Positions 1-11,590 of a DNA stretch of 64,000 nucleotides are shown one piece after another. The stretch lies in NCBI RefSeq assembly GCF_020283565.1, contig NC_060063.1, positions 43,360,856 to 43,424,855 of the forward strand. Reading direction: 5' to 3'. The notes beneath the pieces are model-generated. The model did no database searches. It was not told where the DNA came from and worked only from the letters and a program-made list of their open reading frames with translations. The translations under genes and the position numbers were made by a program. Source of the stretch: Trifolium pratense. Lineage: Eukaryota; Streptophyta; Magnoliopsida; Fabales; Fabaceae. Positions within the stretch are counted from its first letter, which is position 1. Each line of letters starts with the position of its first letter.

Positions 1-1415
1 TTCCCCACACCTTTCATCCCCACAATGCATAGTTTCGAAGCATTATCATTGCTTGCAGTCAGTTTCATGACCAAATCTCGTTCCTCAATTTTTAAACCAA
101 CTACTTCGGTTGACTCATGTCTTTCGATGGTGCAAGTTTGTATCAAATTCTGAAGAAGATCAATTGCATTTCTGATCTCAATTTGATTGAGCTCAGGGCC
201 AATGATATACCATTCTAGAAAATTGTCCAGCTCCTGAGCAATGGCCTTCAGTTGCTCTACACAAGCATTTCTCCCTGCTGTTTCTTCTGCTTTCTGTAGC
301 TGCTCATGCATTTTGCCCAGTGCATCACACATTGAGTTCATTTCAGCTACTTGCTCTGAGCTTGTGTCCAGATTTTTCAGCATGCTGTCAATGCTTTTAA
401 TGGCTGATGTGATTTCCCTCTCCTCTGTAATAGAGGACAAGGTTGACTTTTCTGTAGCTCTATCGATGAAAGTTAAGTTGTACTTGAGCAGTTTATTAAA
501 CTCGGTGACAATGAGCTTCATCTCCTTTTTGAATTGATGCGTAACAAAAGGAATGTCCATCGTGAATTTCTTCAATATGCCGAAAGTTTGAAACCACGAT
601 AAGTAGCTGCTAATGAGGATCTCTGCATCTTTAATTATTTCTCCTGCTACTGTTCTCCAGCATTTTTCTGTTTCTGTTTCTAACCGAAGCTGACTCAAGT
701 CCTTGAGGAAAGCATGCAGTGGAAGCAGGAGATATATGGACCATCTCTCTTCCATGCCTGAAAATATGTCCACGCTCTTCGTGATCAATTCATCAAAACT
801 TGTAGAAGGCTTATTCTGCTTTTGGTGTCGGGCTGCTACAAAGTTACGGACTTTTTTAGCTACAGATTTATCCTCTTCGGTTGTATATTGATCCAGAAGA
901 CTTCTAGTTATTAATCTTGACCTCTCCATATACATATGGATGTCTTTGGCTTTTTCATCTTTCTTTTTAAAATGATCTGTCAGCTTACTTTCGACATCAT
1001 CTATTTGCCAGAGAACATCTTTAATGGTCATCAATCTAAAGATAGCGGTAATAGGACCCCAAAAAGACCCCGGGCTTTGTTTGTTGTACTCACTGCAACA
1101 GCCTTCTGCTTTACTAACAACTTCTCTTGTTGATTTTATCCATTGATCCTGAGCTTCGGTTAGCTGAAGATGAATTTGAGATAGGTCGTCTATATCCCAA
1201 AAAGAACGGACCCGTGATTCTACTTTTTCCTGTTTCTTTCCAAGTTGATCATGATCCTCTAAGAGAGATTTTAGTAACTTTGATTTTCTCTTTACCAACT
1301 TAACTTTAGCTTCATATTTGATAAGTAGATAATTAAATGTTAGAGAAACACCCAAATACAATATTAGTAAAACCCAGAAAAGAATCTCAATGTTGGTAAG
1401 GTTGAACTCCCCCAT
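1..1415 (-). CDS. NB-ARC disease-resistance-type protein, N-terminal part, truncated by window edge
   Basis: One uninterrupted reading frame of 471 codons runs leftward from the ATG at 1415-1413 to the window edge. An in-frame TGA lies 21 codons upstream with no ATG between, which fixes the start. The last residues visible are KLCIVGMKGVG, the beginning of an NB-ARC P-loop (Walker A, GxxGxGK), so the ATPase and probable leucine-rich repeats lie outside the window. Residues about 9-31 form one hydrophobic segment (NIEILFWVLLILYLG and onward) followed by a basic stretch, consistent with a membrane anchor. Residues 35-460 are charged and helical, coiled-coil-like, and unusually long for a CC domain. 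By family knowledge this is an intracellular NLR immune receptor. The exact subclass is unknown. Fragments similar to its N-terminal region recur at about 11.09 kb and 18.2 kb. Confidence 0.88.
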   Translation of the reverse strand, partial: MGEFNLTNIEILFWVLLILYLGVSLTFNYLLIKYEAKVKLVKRKSKLLKSLLEDHDQLGKKQEKVESRVRSFWDIDDLSQIHLQLTEAQDQWIKSTREVVSKAEGCCSEYNKQSPGSFWGPITAIFRLMTIKDVLWQIDDVESKLTDHFKKKDEKAKDIHMYMERSRLITRSLLDQYTTEEDKSVAKKVRNFVAARHQKQNKPSTSFDELITKSVDIFSGMEERWSIYLLLPLHAFLKDLSQLRLETETEKCWRTVAGEIIKDAEILISSYLSWFQTFGILKKFTMDIPFVTHQFKKEMKLIVTEFNKLLKYNLTFIDRATEKSTLSSITEEREITSAIKSIDSMLKNLDTSSEQVAEMNSMCDALGKMHEQLQKAEETAGRNACVEQLKAIAQELDNFLEWYIIGPELNQIEIRNAIDLLQNLIQTCTIERHESTEVVGLKIEERDLVMKLTASNDNASKLCIVGMKGVG

Positions 1416-2486
1416 TGAGAAAACTGATTCACTGCTTTCAGTTAGTTTGGAAATGAATTTCTGGTATTTTTGGAGTCAACTTAGCAGAAAACATTTTTCT
1501 GGTTCAGATTTGCCAGAAAAATACCCCCTGTTATTTAGTTTAGTTTAGCCGCTTGTAATAACATAAAATCAAAGTTTATGTTATTATCCCCACAGAATGT
1601 ATCCGTCCGGCCGCTAGTAATTACATAAAATTTTAAAGTGAATGTTAACATGTGCCTTAAGGGGCACATGTTAGCAAGACCGAATTTTAAAACGTAAAAA
1701 TAAAATTGTCAGACATGCACGTCACCGGTCACACATCTATATTATTAAATATTTTATCATATGTTTCGGTCATTAATTAATATTGTAGTCTTTGCAAGAA
1801 CATTGGTTTGGTTGCCTTGGAGCTACTTCCCCTACCTCTGTTTTCTAGATATACAATTTTGAAGATATGTAAAACTATTTATTTTTTATTTCACAACAAG
1901 GTTTGCTCTCGGTGCCAGGTCTCAAACCGAGTTTCTCAAGGTTGTAGAACAAGTCCTCAACCAAGTGACCTCTCGGGAAACATGCCACAACAAGGTTCTC
2001 TCTACCTAACAGAGTTATAGCACTTGTGCTTAATTTAATTATTATTTAAGCAAATCAAAGAATCCACATTTTACTATTTTAGTATAAATGTGCATGCATT
2101 GACCCTAAACTTCCGGATCTACTACTAATGAGCTTATGCATATGCTTTATCTTATTTTCTCTCTTATCACATAGAACATATAATATATGTATCACATTGG
2201 GGTCATTGGGGTGTTTGAGTGTCCACCAAACTGAGTTCAATAAGTGAATTTTTTTTTGGCAAGATTAAAAAAGAAAACATCTACATTTTGAGCATAAAGA
2301 ATATATTTAAGCACAATTTGATAGATGAATAACAAGATTTCATGGTCTTTACAAACACAAGTTACAATCGAAGGACCTCCGGTACTCTTCAACATATTGA
2401 GCTAAACATGGTTAAATAAAGATTAAAAACTAGATAAATTTATTCAAACTAATACAAGAAAGGATGACACATTAATGAAACTACAT
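1416..2486. other. Intergenic region with a perfect hairpin
   Basis: About 1.07 kb between the NB-ARC start and the 3' end of the DUF594 gene. I see no convincing gene. An 11-bp perfect inverted repeat (1646-1656 with 1663-1673, 6-nt loop) lies just after two imperfect direct repeats of an 'agccgcttgtaat / ggccgctagtaat' motif, suggesting a small mobile-element remnant. The rest is AT-rich. Confidence 0.5.
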
Positions 2487-4793
2487 TCACTTCTTTATCA
2501 ACTTTGCTCTTCCAAACCCCTTTGAGATTTGAAGTCGATCTGTTATACCAAGATGTGCCATAAGAAGCCATACATGTGTTAGCAGTTCTCCACCATGTCT
2601 TAGCTGCTGAGCATGATGAATTACCTGACAATGGCTAGCAGCATAAGCTAGCATTTCAACCCAAACTTGAGTTATAAACTTCCACATCTTTTTCGTCTTC
2701 CATTCTTTATTATCATTCTCTATCTCCACTATATTTTTAGCCAACCTGAATGCATCAAACAGGACAGATTTGCTTCTATCACCTTTCACCTTTGAAGGAC
2801 TAACTTTATCAATATCTCTGTTCACTAATTTGTGCAGCATTTCATAAACATGCTTTTCATGTTGTATAGAATGTCTATCCTTCACAAATTCAGTTGCTTC
2901 AGCACATGTATCTTGGAAGCTTATCTCACCAATTCCATTAGGCAACATGGATGGACTCATAATAAGAAGATATAACATATATTCTGATAACAATTTGCTT
3001 GTTTCTCTATAACTTCTTCCATTTTCCAAAATTTCATCACCTGAGATAGAACTATTATAACATAGATTTGTTGCAATATGCCATAAAAGAATGCTTTGAT
3101 CAAATTCTATCTCCACACTCCAACTTAATTTCCTTATAATTTTTTCTACCTTCTCCTTATCCTTAATCTGTAACATTAGCTCTGATTCTAAGCCTTCCAA
3201 AACTTTGTTGCCCCTATGCTCACAAATTCTTGTGATATTTTTTGCCAACTCACCTTCTTCCAAGTTTATCACCTCATTTATTTTATTCACAAAGTGCTCA
3301 AAGATAATTTCCTTTAAATCACCAGTAACAATCTTGGTATTTGTGTGCTCATACTTCTGATAGGACTTACAAACCCCTATAATCATTTGAGCAATACCAC
3401 ACTTTGCTACTATCTTTTTTAATGTTTTTCCATAATTGGAGCCAAACTCTACTCTTAAAGTCTTTCCAAGGGTGCTGCTGTTTCTTTTTTTCATAGCTTC
3501 CATTAAGCAAAAACTTATGAGGTTGAATTGATCAATGCTGCAACACCATCTCTTATTCTTGACAGATTGAAGTAATGAAATGACCTTACTAGTCACCTTA
3601 TTCTTGTGCATACTTAACCACATCATGGTCCAGTCAGAGGACAACACCAAAACTATTGAACATATCTCAAAGATAATAGCTCCAAGAAGCAACACACTTG
3701 TGATGAACACATCCACTCCTGGATATTGATTCTTCTCCATAACAAAGAAAGAACATAACACACTAATACTACAAGTAAAAGTGACAAAACGTAGGAAACA
3801 ACCCATCACAGAATAAACAAGAACAGCCTTTGTGTAGAACACATCATACATAAAACCAAGCTCAATTTCCATCACTTCAAACCCTTCCTTTCCATTTCCA
3901 CTCAATAAAGAAGATCTACTTTCTGAAACATCTTGAAAACTCAGGATGAGATCTGCAAACAGAAGCTTAGAGATCTTCAAGAATTTGTATGCAGTTCTTA
4001 CAGTTATCGGAGGACCATATGTGTCATCTGTTTGCGGTAATGAGATGATGTTTATGTTACCTTGTGAAGCTGCATGAGTATGATCAACATCACCATTTGA
4101 AGGAGTTTCAATGAGGCCTTCTACATGAACTACATACCCTTCATAAAAAGCTGAATTGTATGTTTCCATGTATCTTGCATAATTAGGCCCTGGATCAGGA
4201 TCAGGAAACAAAGACTCTTTGAATTGTTGGCTACTTGCACACCACAAAACCCAAATTCTCTCACCAATTTTGATAAAACCAGCAATGAATATTGGTATTG
4301 CCAAAATGTTAAGATCTGTGTTTGTCCATGATCTAAGAAAGATTAAAATTGCAACCACAACTTGGCCAACATAAGTTACTAAACGCCTGCTCCAAAGTGC
4401 ATTGTCTTCCATTGAGTAAGCAGTAACAGTATCTTGGCCACCAAGGTGAAGGAGAAGAACTGGACCCCACAATGCCACAATGACATGACCTGATTCCACA
4501 GAGTCACTTTTGTTTTCTCCTTCTTTATTTGAAAGAATACCAAGTGAGGTTGCTGCAAACCAATCTGCAAACAAGAAGGCAGACCATATAGTGATTCTGA
4601 GATAGATGCGTGTGCAGAACTTTCTCCTGTTTCCAAACAGTAAGAGAATGATTTGGATGCTGAGGCTGAACACAACCATAAATCGAAGCTCCCAGTTGTA
4701 CCAAAAGTTCTGCAAACTTTGTGGAAATATCTGCATCACGCCTCTTCTCTTTGTCAAAGCTAAACTACTAAAAACTAGAATAAAACCAGACAT
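2487..4793 (-). CDS. DUF4220/DUF594 plant membrane protein, 768 aa, complete
   Basis: A single-exon frame with two diagnostic regions. The N-terminal half (about residues 30-400) has several hydrophobic helices and the DUF4220-like signature LWGPVLLLHLGGQDTVTAYS, with acidic 'EDNALW' after it. The C-terminus (about residues 712-757) carries the DUF594 signature, AYAASHCQVIHHAQQL followed by RHGGELLTHVWLL and MAHLG. This architecture is a plant-specific family of multi-pass membrane proteins, usually in tandem clusters and of unknown biochemical role. The length is normal for the family, with no stop or frameshift. A second Met at residue 20 could be the true start. A weak TATA-like stretch lies near 4867-4875 on the minus strand. 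It is co-oriented with the NB-ARC gene about 1.1 kb downstream, but nothing indicates a shared transcript. Confidence 0.9.
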   Translation of the reverse strand: MSGFILVFSSLALTKRRGVMQIFPQSLQNFWYNWELRFMVVFSLSIQIILLLFGNRRKFCTRIYLRITIWSAFLFADWFAATSLGILSNKEGENKSDSVESGHVIVALWGPVLLLHLGGQDTVTAYSMEDNALWSRRLVTYVGQVVVAILIFLRSWTNTDLNILAIPIFIAGFIKIGERIWVLWCASSQQFKESLFPDPDPGPNYARYMETYNSAFYEGYVVHVEGLIETPSNGDVDHTHAASQGNINIISLPQTDDTYGPPITVRTAYKFLKISKLLFADLILSFQDVSESRSSLLSGNGKEGFEVMEIELGFMYDVFYTKAVLVYSVMGCFLRFVTFTCSISVLCSFFVMEKNQYPGVDVFITSVLLLGAIIFEICSIVLVLSSDWTMMWLSMHKNKVTSKVISLLQSVKNKRWCCSIDQFNLISFCLMEAMKKRNSSTLGKTLRVEFGSNYGKTLKKIVAKCGIAQMIIGVCKSYQKYEHTNTKIVTGDLKEIIFEHFVNKINEVINLEEGELAKNITRICEHRGNKVLEGLESELMLQIKDKEKVEKIIRKLSWSVEIEFDQSILLWHIATNLCYNSSISGDEILENGRSYRETSKLLSEYMLYLLIMSPSMLPNGIGEISFQDTCAEATEFVKDRHSIQHEKHVYEMLHKLVNRDIDKVSPSKVKGDRSKSVLFDAFRLAKNIVEIENDNKEWKTKKMWKFITQVWVEMLAYAASHCQVIHHAQQLRHGGELLTHVWLLMAHLGITDRLQISKGFGRAKLIKK

Positions 4794-7700
4794 GAAGAAG
4801 TCTAGATTAAAGCTTACAATTTGGATCTGTATGCATATACATTGCTAAAAACTTTGTACAAAATGTGTATAAATTGTTAATATGTGATGTTTATTGTTGC
4901 CACAAGACTCACAATAATGTCTTAATTATTTATTTGTTTTATTATTAAAAGTTCACCTTTTTACCACTATTTTGATTGAAGATAATAGGAAATTGATATT
5001 TTTTTTAATGTTGATGGATCGCTACCGGAACCGGGGAAACCGCGTGGATGTGGATAGAATATACTCTTCGAAGTGGAGAATGTGGATGTGGATGAGAAGC
5101 ATTTAGATGGTGGGAAAGAGAGTACTAAGAAAGTACCCTCCGCTCGATCTCCATCTTATTAACATCCCTAAAATTAACCACTAACCCTCTCATTAATCAT
5201 CATCTTTAAGTACCGTAGCAGATGAATATATTTGAATATGGAAAAGGGCATATGAAAGAATTTTTTAAGAACATAATCAAAATACTACTTTATTGATTTT
5301 AAAAGCTTTTGGTCTACTTTTCTATCAAATGTCTGTTATTATACTGTAGATGAGTCAATGTCGTGTTTGATCAGTGTCTGTCAAAAAAAAAAAATTGGGA
5401 CATTTTTATGAGTTATTTAACATGTTGTATGAGTGTCGGACACTGCAACATGTCTATCTTCATGCTTCATAACATCTTAATACTATTGTTCAATTTCTTT
5501 GCAAGGCGGCATATAAAATTTTACACTACTTCCAAGAGGGAGAGAATAAATATTTTACTTTTCAACATGCTATGGCTCAAATATACCAATGGAAATTTTA
5601 TTAGTTCGAGTAGAATTAGATCCGAATCTCTTGAGCAAGATTTTAGGTTCGAGTATTATGGCTGAAAAAAATGTAAAAGGGGAGATCCACTAAAGGGGTG
5701 GCCAGCCAGATTCTCTTAAAAAAATTCAGCAAAACCAGTGGATAATTTGTACCAATATCACCCTAAAAATGCTATGCCAATCGTGCATGCATGTGTGTGT
5801 ACAAACAGTATAGGAAGGACGTGCATTAAATGTTTTATTTTATACTAACAGTTTATATATGTTCCAAAGACAATCGCTGGCCGACAGTGACAGGGGTGTA
5901 AGCTTGGTGAATTGAAAATACCACCAATTATTATACAAACAGTATAAAGTCAGAACGCTGTTTTTCCGGCGGGTGTGGTGGTTCGGTGCAGATCCGGAGG
6001 TTTGGTGAGATATTGGTGTTGTGGTGGTGGCGGCGGCCGAGGATTTGGTGTTGCGGTGGTGTTTATGAGGGTCTTGTGGTGGTGAGCTCTGAGTTGGAGT
6101 GGTGGTGGTGGATGCGATGGTTCTGAGTTGAAGGGGTGCGGTAGGTGTTGGTTCTGGCGCTGCCGGGGTGTGGTTGAGGCCGTGTGTGAGTGGCTTTTGA
6201 CGGTACGAGATTCTCTGACCACTTTCAAATCTGTTGAGATTTGCTGGATTTTTGTTTGAGTCCCCGTTGGTTCCCAAATCTGTTGAGATTTGCAGGTCTC
6301 TTTGTATCTATTTGGCCTATTTCACGTCGGTGTTGAGTGTTCTTGGAGGCGTGCTGCGAGCCGAGACTTGTCTACCTAGGTCTTCATGCTATCGTTTGAA
6401 CATTCAATTTTGGCTCGCGGAGCTGCTTCTTGGATTTCGATGGGCCGATCACTTTTGATTCGAGATCGGGAGTTAGAGTCTAGTAACATCTTCGTAGGTC
6501 GAGTTGATGTCTTCTTTGGTGGTCTGGAGACTGTGGAGTGCCCTTTAGCTATGAACCTCTTTTAGGTGATGTGTTGTGGTTCTTTTGGTGTGCGGAGGCT
6601 TGTTTTGGTGTGCCCTTTAGATTTTGGTGTTTCAGGAGGCTTGTTTCTAGCTCCTCGTTTTTTCTTTTGTCTCTTATGTATCAATTTCCCTCGCTTGGCA
6701 TATTTCATGCTTTGTTTGAGGCTTTCTAATAAAATTTGCTGTTTGAAAAAAAAAAAAGAAATGCTGCATAAACTTCAATTCTGGAGTGATCGACATGAAA
6801 ATTCATTAGAAGTAAAAAAGATGCATATTGATAGCAATAGCAGAAGGTGTAGTTAGGTAACTTTGACAGAAATTGCCATAATTAAGGTAGTCATCATAAC
6901 TGTTTCTAGCATAACAGAATGATGTTGCTCTCTCAAGAAAATAATTATGATGATTAGTGCTCGGTATAGATAATGAGAATGTATGTGTCTTTGCATTACA
7001 ATATAGATTTTATTTATAGGACAATATATAATGGACCAATGGCATGGATCCATTCTTAATGGACCTCTATTAAAATATTCATAACAACTTTTTCAAAAAA
7101 AATATTCATAACAAATCTTAAATACTAATATCTTATTTTAATAATTAAATTTAAAACCTTCAAAATATATTTTTACATATTACTCTAAATAGAGTGTATA
7201 TTTTAATATAAGGTAATGAAAGTGTGATTTATTCATCTTACAAAAGAAGAGTGTAAGTTATTCATATAACTATCATAAATTGATGATCAAAACAAATTAA
7301 AACAAAAAAAAGTTTTGACCCATAAAATTTCACAATCGTATGATTTTGCCTCTCTAAGTTTCAATTGTGCGACTTTTTTTAATAGACTTTAGCCCCCTAA
7401 GTTTCACAAATGTTCAATTTTAGCCCCCCCAAATATTAGCGAAATTGAAGATTTAACGATTTCGATTGATGTATTACCTATTAATTTGAGCGACTTTTGT
7501 CCCAAATAAATATGGTTGTTTTTAAGTAAAAATAAATAAATATTAATTGTGCGATTTTTGTCTCAAATTTACCCCATTCGCATTTGCTAGCCCGATGTTA
7601 ATGTACTATGAAACTCAAACACAAGACATGACACATCGACAATAATTTTGGAGAAAATGACGTCGTCATATGTATCGATGTCGCGTCATTGTCTGACACC

Positions 7701-7850
7701 GGAACGCGCGCCGAATATGAGAAGTGTTGCCCTACTTCATAGTTAATGCACATAAGTGGATGGGGTAGATAGCTGAACTGATTTAACCTAATGGAGTTGG
7801 AGATCTAGGTTGAAATTCGAACTAATGAAAAAAAATACTAATATAATATA
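4794..7850. other. Gene-poor region; possible processed or LINE-like insertion near 6.2-6.76 kb
   Basis: No supported gene in 3.06 kb. From about 5900 to 6760 base composition shifts to GT-rich on the plus strand, with short uncoupled frames, ending in a TAATAAA-type signal and an A-rich tail at 6747-6758. That profile fits a 5'-truncated LINE 3' end or a processed transcript, but I could not match a coding domain. From about 7310 to 7560 there is the 'tagccccctaagtttcac' type of low-complexity repeat common in legume MULE-like elements. Confidence 0.3.
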
Positions 7851-8527
7851 CTCCCTTCATTTCAAATTACTTGACTTTTTAGAAAAAAAACAAGAAATTA
7901 AGAAAATGTATTTTTGCACCTTATTTTCCTATTATACCCTTATTTTAATTCACCAATATTTTTTTTTGCACACACTTTCTCTTTCCAATAAATTTAGGCA
8001 AAATTACACTACAAGTCCTTTATCTTATTTTTTTGTAACACTTTGGTCCTTTATCTTTTTTTTGTAACACTTTGGTCCTTTATCTTTTTTTTTTGTAACA
8101 CTTTGGTCCTTATCTTATTTATTTATAAAAACTAAAGGACCAAAGTGTTACAAATAAAAAAAGATAAAGGACGAAACTGTTACAAAAAAAGGGACTAAAG
8201 TGTTACAAATAAAAAAAATAAAGGACTAAAGTGTTACAAAAAAAAGATAAAGGACCAAAATGTTACAAAAAAAAGATAAAGGACCAAAGTGTTACAAAAA
8301 AATAAGATAAAGGACATGTAGTGTAATTTTGCCATAAATTTAATATGTTATGTATCAATTTTTTTTTGAACAAATTATACAAAGAAGTTTAGTAAAAAAA
8401 AAATACAATAAAAAGATTTAAAATAAGGAGGGTATAATAGACAAAATATAACATAAATATCAAAAAGACACGTAATTTGAAAAAAATAAATATTTTTAAA
8501 AAATCAAGTAATTTGAAACGGAGAGAG
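7851..8527. mobile_element. Stowaway-type (Tc1/mariner) MITE, host of a nested MITE
   Basis: The ends are imperfect terminal inverted repeats: left starts CTCCCTTCATTTCAAATTAC, right (reversed) starts CTCTCTCCGTTTCAAATTAC. They are flanked by TA on both sides (7849-7850 and 8528-8529), the target duplication of Tc1/mariner elements. The CTCCCTYC terminus is the Stowaway hallmark. No transposase is encoded. The element is enlarged by a second element at 7997-8333. Confidence 0.75.
7997..8333. mobile_element. MULE-like MITE nested in the Stowaway element
   Basis: The terminal inverted repeats begin GGCAAAATTACACTACA, and the right end is the complement (gtgtaattttgcc). Both are flanked by the 9-bp duplication ATAAATTTA (7988-7996 and 8334-8342). 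A 9-bp duplication is characteristic of Mutator-like elements. The interior is a near-complete fold-back of a repeating 'aaaggaccaaagtgttaca' unit, so the whole element can form a long hairpin. No coding capacity. Confidence 0.8.
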
Positions 8528-8580
8528 TAATTAATTAATAACATTAATTGACCGTTTAAAAAAAAAAGCTAAACTTAGAA

Positions 8581-8777
8581 GGAGGTATTCTTATATAGGC
8601 ACAAGACATATAGGCACAAATTTAGGCACACACACATGAATTTAAAAAATTAAAAGAAAAATAAAATGGTCACATCAATCAATATCACTTTAATTGTTTT
8701 TTCTTTAATTTTTATACATTGTTGTGAGTGTGCCTAAATGAAATTTATTTGTGCTTGTGCGCATGATAGAATTCCTC
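8581..8777. mobile_element. Small MITE (hAT- or MULE-like) with 8-bp target duplication
   Basis: The 197-bp element has imperfect inverted ends (GGAGGTATTCTTAT versus GAGGAATTCTATC) and subterminal 'aggcaca / tgtgcct' inverted motifs. It is flanked by the direct repeat ACTTAGAA at 8573-8580 and 8778-8785. Eight bases fit hAT. A ninth base differs (a/c), so MULE is not excluded. Noncoding. Confidence 0.7.
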
Positions 8778-8785
8778 ACTTAGAA

Positions 8786-10061
8786 GATGAAGCCCACTTC
8801 ATTTCTCTATTATTTTCTTTGTTGTTTTGTCTGGCTTCTATTTTGTTGCATTTGGTTGTTGTGCCATGTTTTTTCTTTTATAACTTTCAGCCATAATAAT
8901 AAAATAACCCACCCTTTTGTTTGGTATTTGATAAAACAATACATAAATAATCAGAGTGGTGGAGCTGGACTAAAATGTGGGATGAGCCTATGAAGCTTAT
9001 CTTTTTCCTAAGGGACTAAAAATGAATAAATCGTTAGTCTTAACGAGTCTCAATAATATATTAAAAGAAAGAGAAACTCAAGTTAGATAGCACTTTCAGC
9101 TCACATATTTAATCAAAATCGATAGAAACTCGAGAAATTATAAACACCAGATTTTTTTTATTTTGTTAAACTTTGTCTTGTAGTTACCAAAGCATTGATT
9201 TGGAGAATTTTTTTCTAGAAAAAGATAAATTCAATCTAAAAATTCATAAACTATTAACATTCAAATATTAATGTTGCATTATTCAATAACGTCTAAATTT
9301 ATAGATTTTAAGAAAATCTATTTTTTTTTATATGTTATTGAGATTCATTAAGATTAACAATGTTCAATAGAATATCAAATGATTTTAAATTTCTATAAAA
9401 TTTTATAAGAATTGTCTATATGATATAAACTTTCAATGGTAAATTTTATACTCCTTTAAAAAAATTTGACCACAACAACAATTATTCTTGATTTATTATA
9501 ATTATAATTATTGAAAAACAATTTCTTTTTGAAAAATCCCATGTTACAAGAATCAATCATACGACACTCAAGTATATACTACTGGGCATTGGGTTGCATT
9601 CAATGTTGTGATAAAATTTAACGGTTACATGTATATATACCATAATAGTTAACAAAAATATGTACCGAGCATATATTCCTATTAAAAATGAAAATTTTGG
9701 GACGGGTCACGGCCCTCCCTAGCCCGACAATAGCTCCGCCCCTGTAAATGGAAGTTGCTAACAAGCGTCATTCAAAAAACCAAGAAAAAGAAGTTGCTAA
9801 GAAGGAAAAAGTAGAGATCGTACAGACTGAAAAAGAAGTTGATGAGAAACAACATGTTGAGAGCACAAAGGCTGAAAAAGAAATTGCTGAGAAGCAAAAA
9901 GTAGATAGCACATGTGAAGAGTTTGATGGGGAATCAGAAATCCCATATGAACAGTTTGTTATTGTTATAATCTTGGGTAATATTTCCTCCGATCCTATAT
10001 ATGAAAAAATTTACTTTTTAAATTAATTGTAGAATTGATATATCCAGAGTCAAGACTATAG
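8786..10061. other. AT-rich intergenic region with one small open frame
   Basis: No recognisable gene. A 92-codon plus-strand frame at 9748-10026 contains lysine/glutamate-rich imperfect repeats (units like TEKEVDEKQHVES and AEKEIAEKQKVDS). It follows directly on a 'gctccgcccctg' sequence typical of a transposon terminus, so it may be a captured exon fragment rather than a gene. I see no promoter or homologous domain. Confidence 0.3.
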
Positions 10062-10680
10062 TCTATATTAGAGATACAGTTAGTTGCATTAATTACTAGT
10101 TAGTTAGTCTAGTTAGTTAGCTACTTGATCTTTCTCCTTGATTTGTTGGTCCATAGATGAGCTAATTACATTTAGCACAACTTGAGTATTGATGTTTCAC
10201 TTTATAGACATCGGACCTCTTTTGACATTCTCTATTTTGCTTCTATCATGAGTGATTGAGTGCTCTTGATGGTTAAGCTTTGTGCCTTAATTGGCTTTGT
10301 TGATTTGCTTCTGCCTATGGTGGTTAAGAGTTGATATGTTGCTTCCTCCGAGTAGTTCTTGAGTTGTCGTTTCTATTTGATGGTTAAACTTTTACCCTTA
10401 GTTGGCTTTGATGAGTTGTGTTGAGTTGTTTTGGCCAATGTATTTCCGGCATCTCTCATTGTATTTTCTTTTGATTCGATGTAATTTTGTATTCCTTATC
10501 CCAAGCTAGAAGTGTTGTGAACACCTTCTAGCTTGCGGGAGGCTATTAGAGATATAGTTAGTTGCATTAGTTATTAGTTAGTTAGCTATAAATAAGTCAT
10601 TTTGTACATGGTTTTCTTATCGTAATTCTACTCATTATCACCAATACAAGTTTTCTTGCTTTTCTCTCTACTTTTTCATG
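10062..10680 (+). mobile_element. Degenerate short LTR-type element (possible TRIM-like remnant)
   Basis: Two direct copies of a sequence starting 'tattagagatatagttag' occur at about 10062 and 10543. The second is preceded by a purine tract (gcgggaggc) resembling a polypurine tract, and followed by a TATAAATA box and a leader. The roughly 400-bp interior is noncoding. Terminal TG is mutated to TA, and I could not find a target duplication, so the boundaries are approximate. Confidence 0.4.
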
Positions 10681-11079
10681 GATGTCATGTTTATTAACAG
10701 TGTGGTTTTCAACTTACTTGTAAGGTTGTTCTTAAACACAATGTGGATGATCCCCTGACGTCTTTTCCACAAAAGGTCAGGCGGCAGATCTCGTTGAGCA
10801 CAACAATGGACTCACACTTCAGGAGAATATTGTTGTGGCAAGTGTTGAAAACTTTATAATTGTGGCTTCTTAAACCAAATGAGGATGATCCCTTAGCTAC
10901 CCCTCGACGACTTATCAAACTAAACCAAAAAAATGTGAACTAATATTTGTAACATTATTTGTTAGGAGAGCGATTAGTACGGGTGTTGCCGTTGTTAGGA
11001 GAGCAATTAGTGGGGGTGTTGCCGTGTGGTGGTTCGACTTTGATTAAAGTAAAAAATTATTCCATTTAAAGCTTAAAAT

Positions 11080-11130
11080 TATTCATCGATAGAGCTTCAG
11101 AAAAATCAACATTTAGATCGGCGAATTGCC
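11080..11130 (+). pseudogene. Short NB-ARC-gene fragment (N-terminal region)
   Basis: About 25-35 bp around 11090-11120 closely matches, on the plus strand, the coding sequence of the resistance gene at the left edge (its FIDRASEKST-like segment; FIDRATEKST in that gene). Downstream sequence to about 11160 also occurs in inverted orientation near 17890-17960, inside the other NB-ARC pseudogene. It is too short and interrupted to be functional. Confidence 0.5.
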
Positions 11131-11341
11131 TATCATTTTGATGATTATGGTCTTGATGAAAACTCTGCACAATTGGTGAGGTTTGCACTACACTTATAAA
11201 GACTATCTTTATCATATTTTTAGTCAATATGAGACTTCTAACACACCCCCTCATGTTCAGGACTGAACAAACTGGAACGTGATCTTCCCTCTTTGATGGT
11301 AAATTGCTGCGTTGATCTTGATCTTAATTGGGTTGATTAGG

Positions 11342-11559
11342 TGTTAGATAATAAATTATTGAGCTTAAGCTATTGGGCTCATTACTTTATAGTCCACTAG
11401 GTTTTATTATATAATCTTTTGTAATTCTATTTTATTAAGTAATACAATTCTAACTAGTCCCACACCCGTGCGATGCACAGGTGTTATGTGGTATTTTATA
11501 TTATAATGTTGAAAAATTATTTGTATAAATTGTAACAATAAGTATTATAAAATGAAAAT

Positions 11560-11590
<31 letters not shown>

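Noticed and set aside
241..1133. Plus-strand frames of 62-98 codons
   Set aside because: They are antisense to the open NB-ARC frame on the minus strand.
5840..6277. 145-codon minus-strand frame rich in Thr/Pro/His
   Set aside because: Composition follows a GT-rich low-complexity stretch; no domain, and it is likely part of a repeat.
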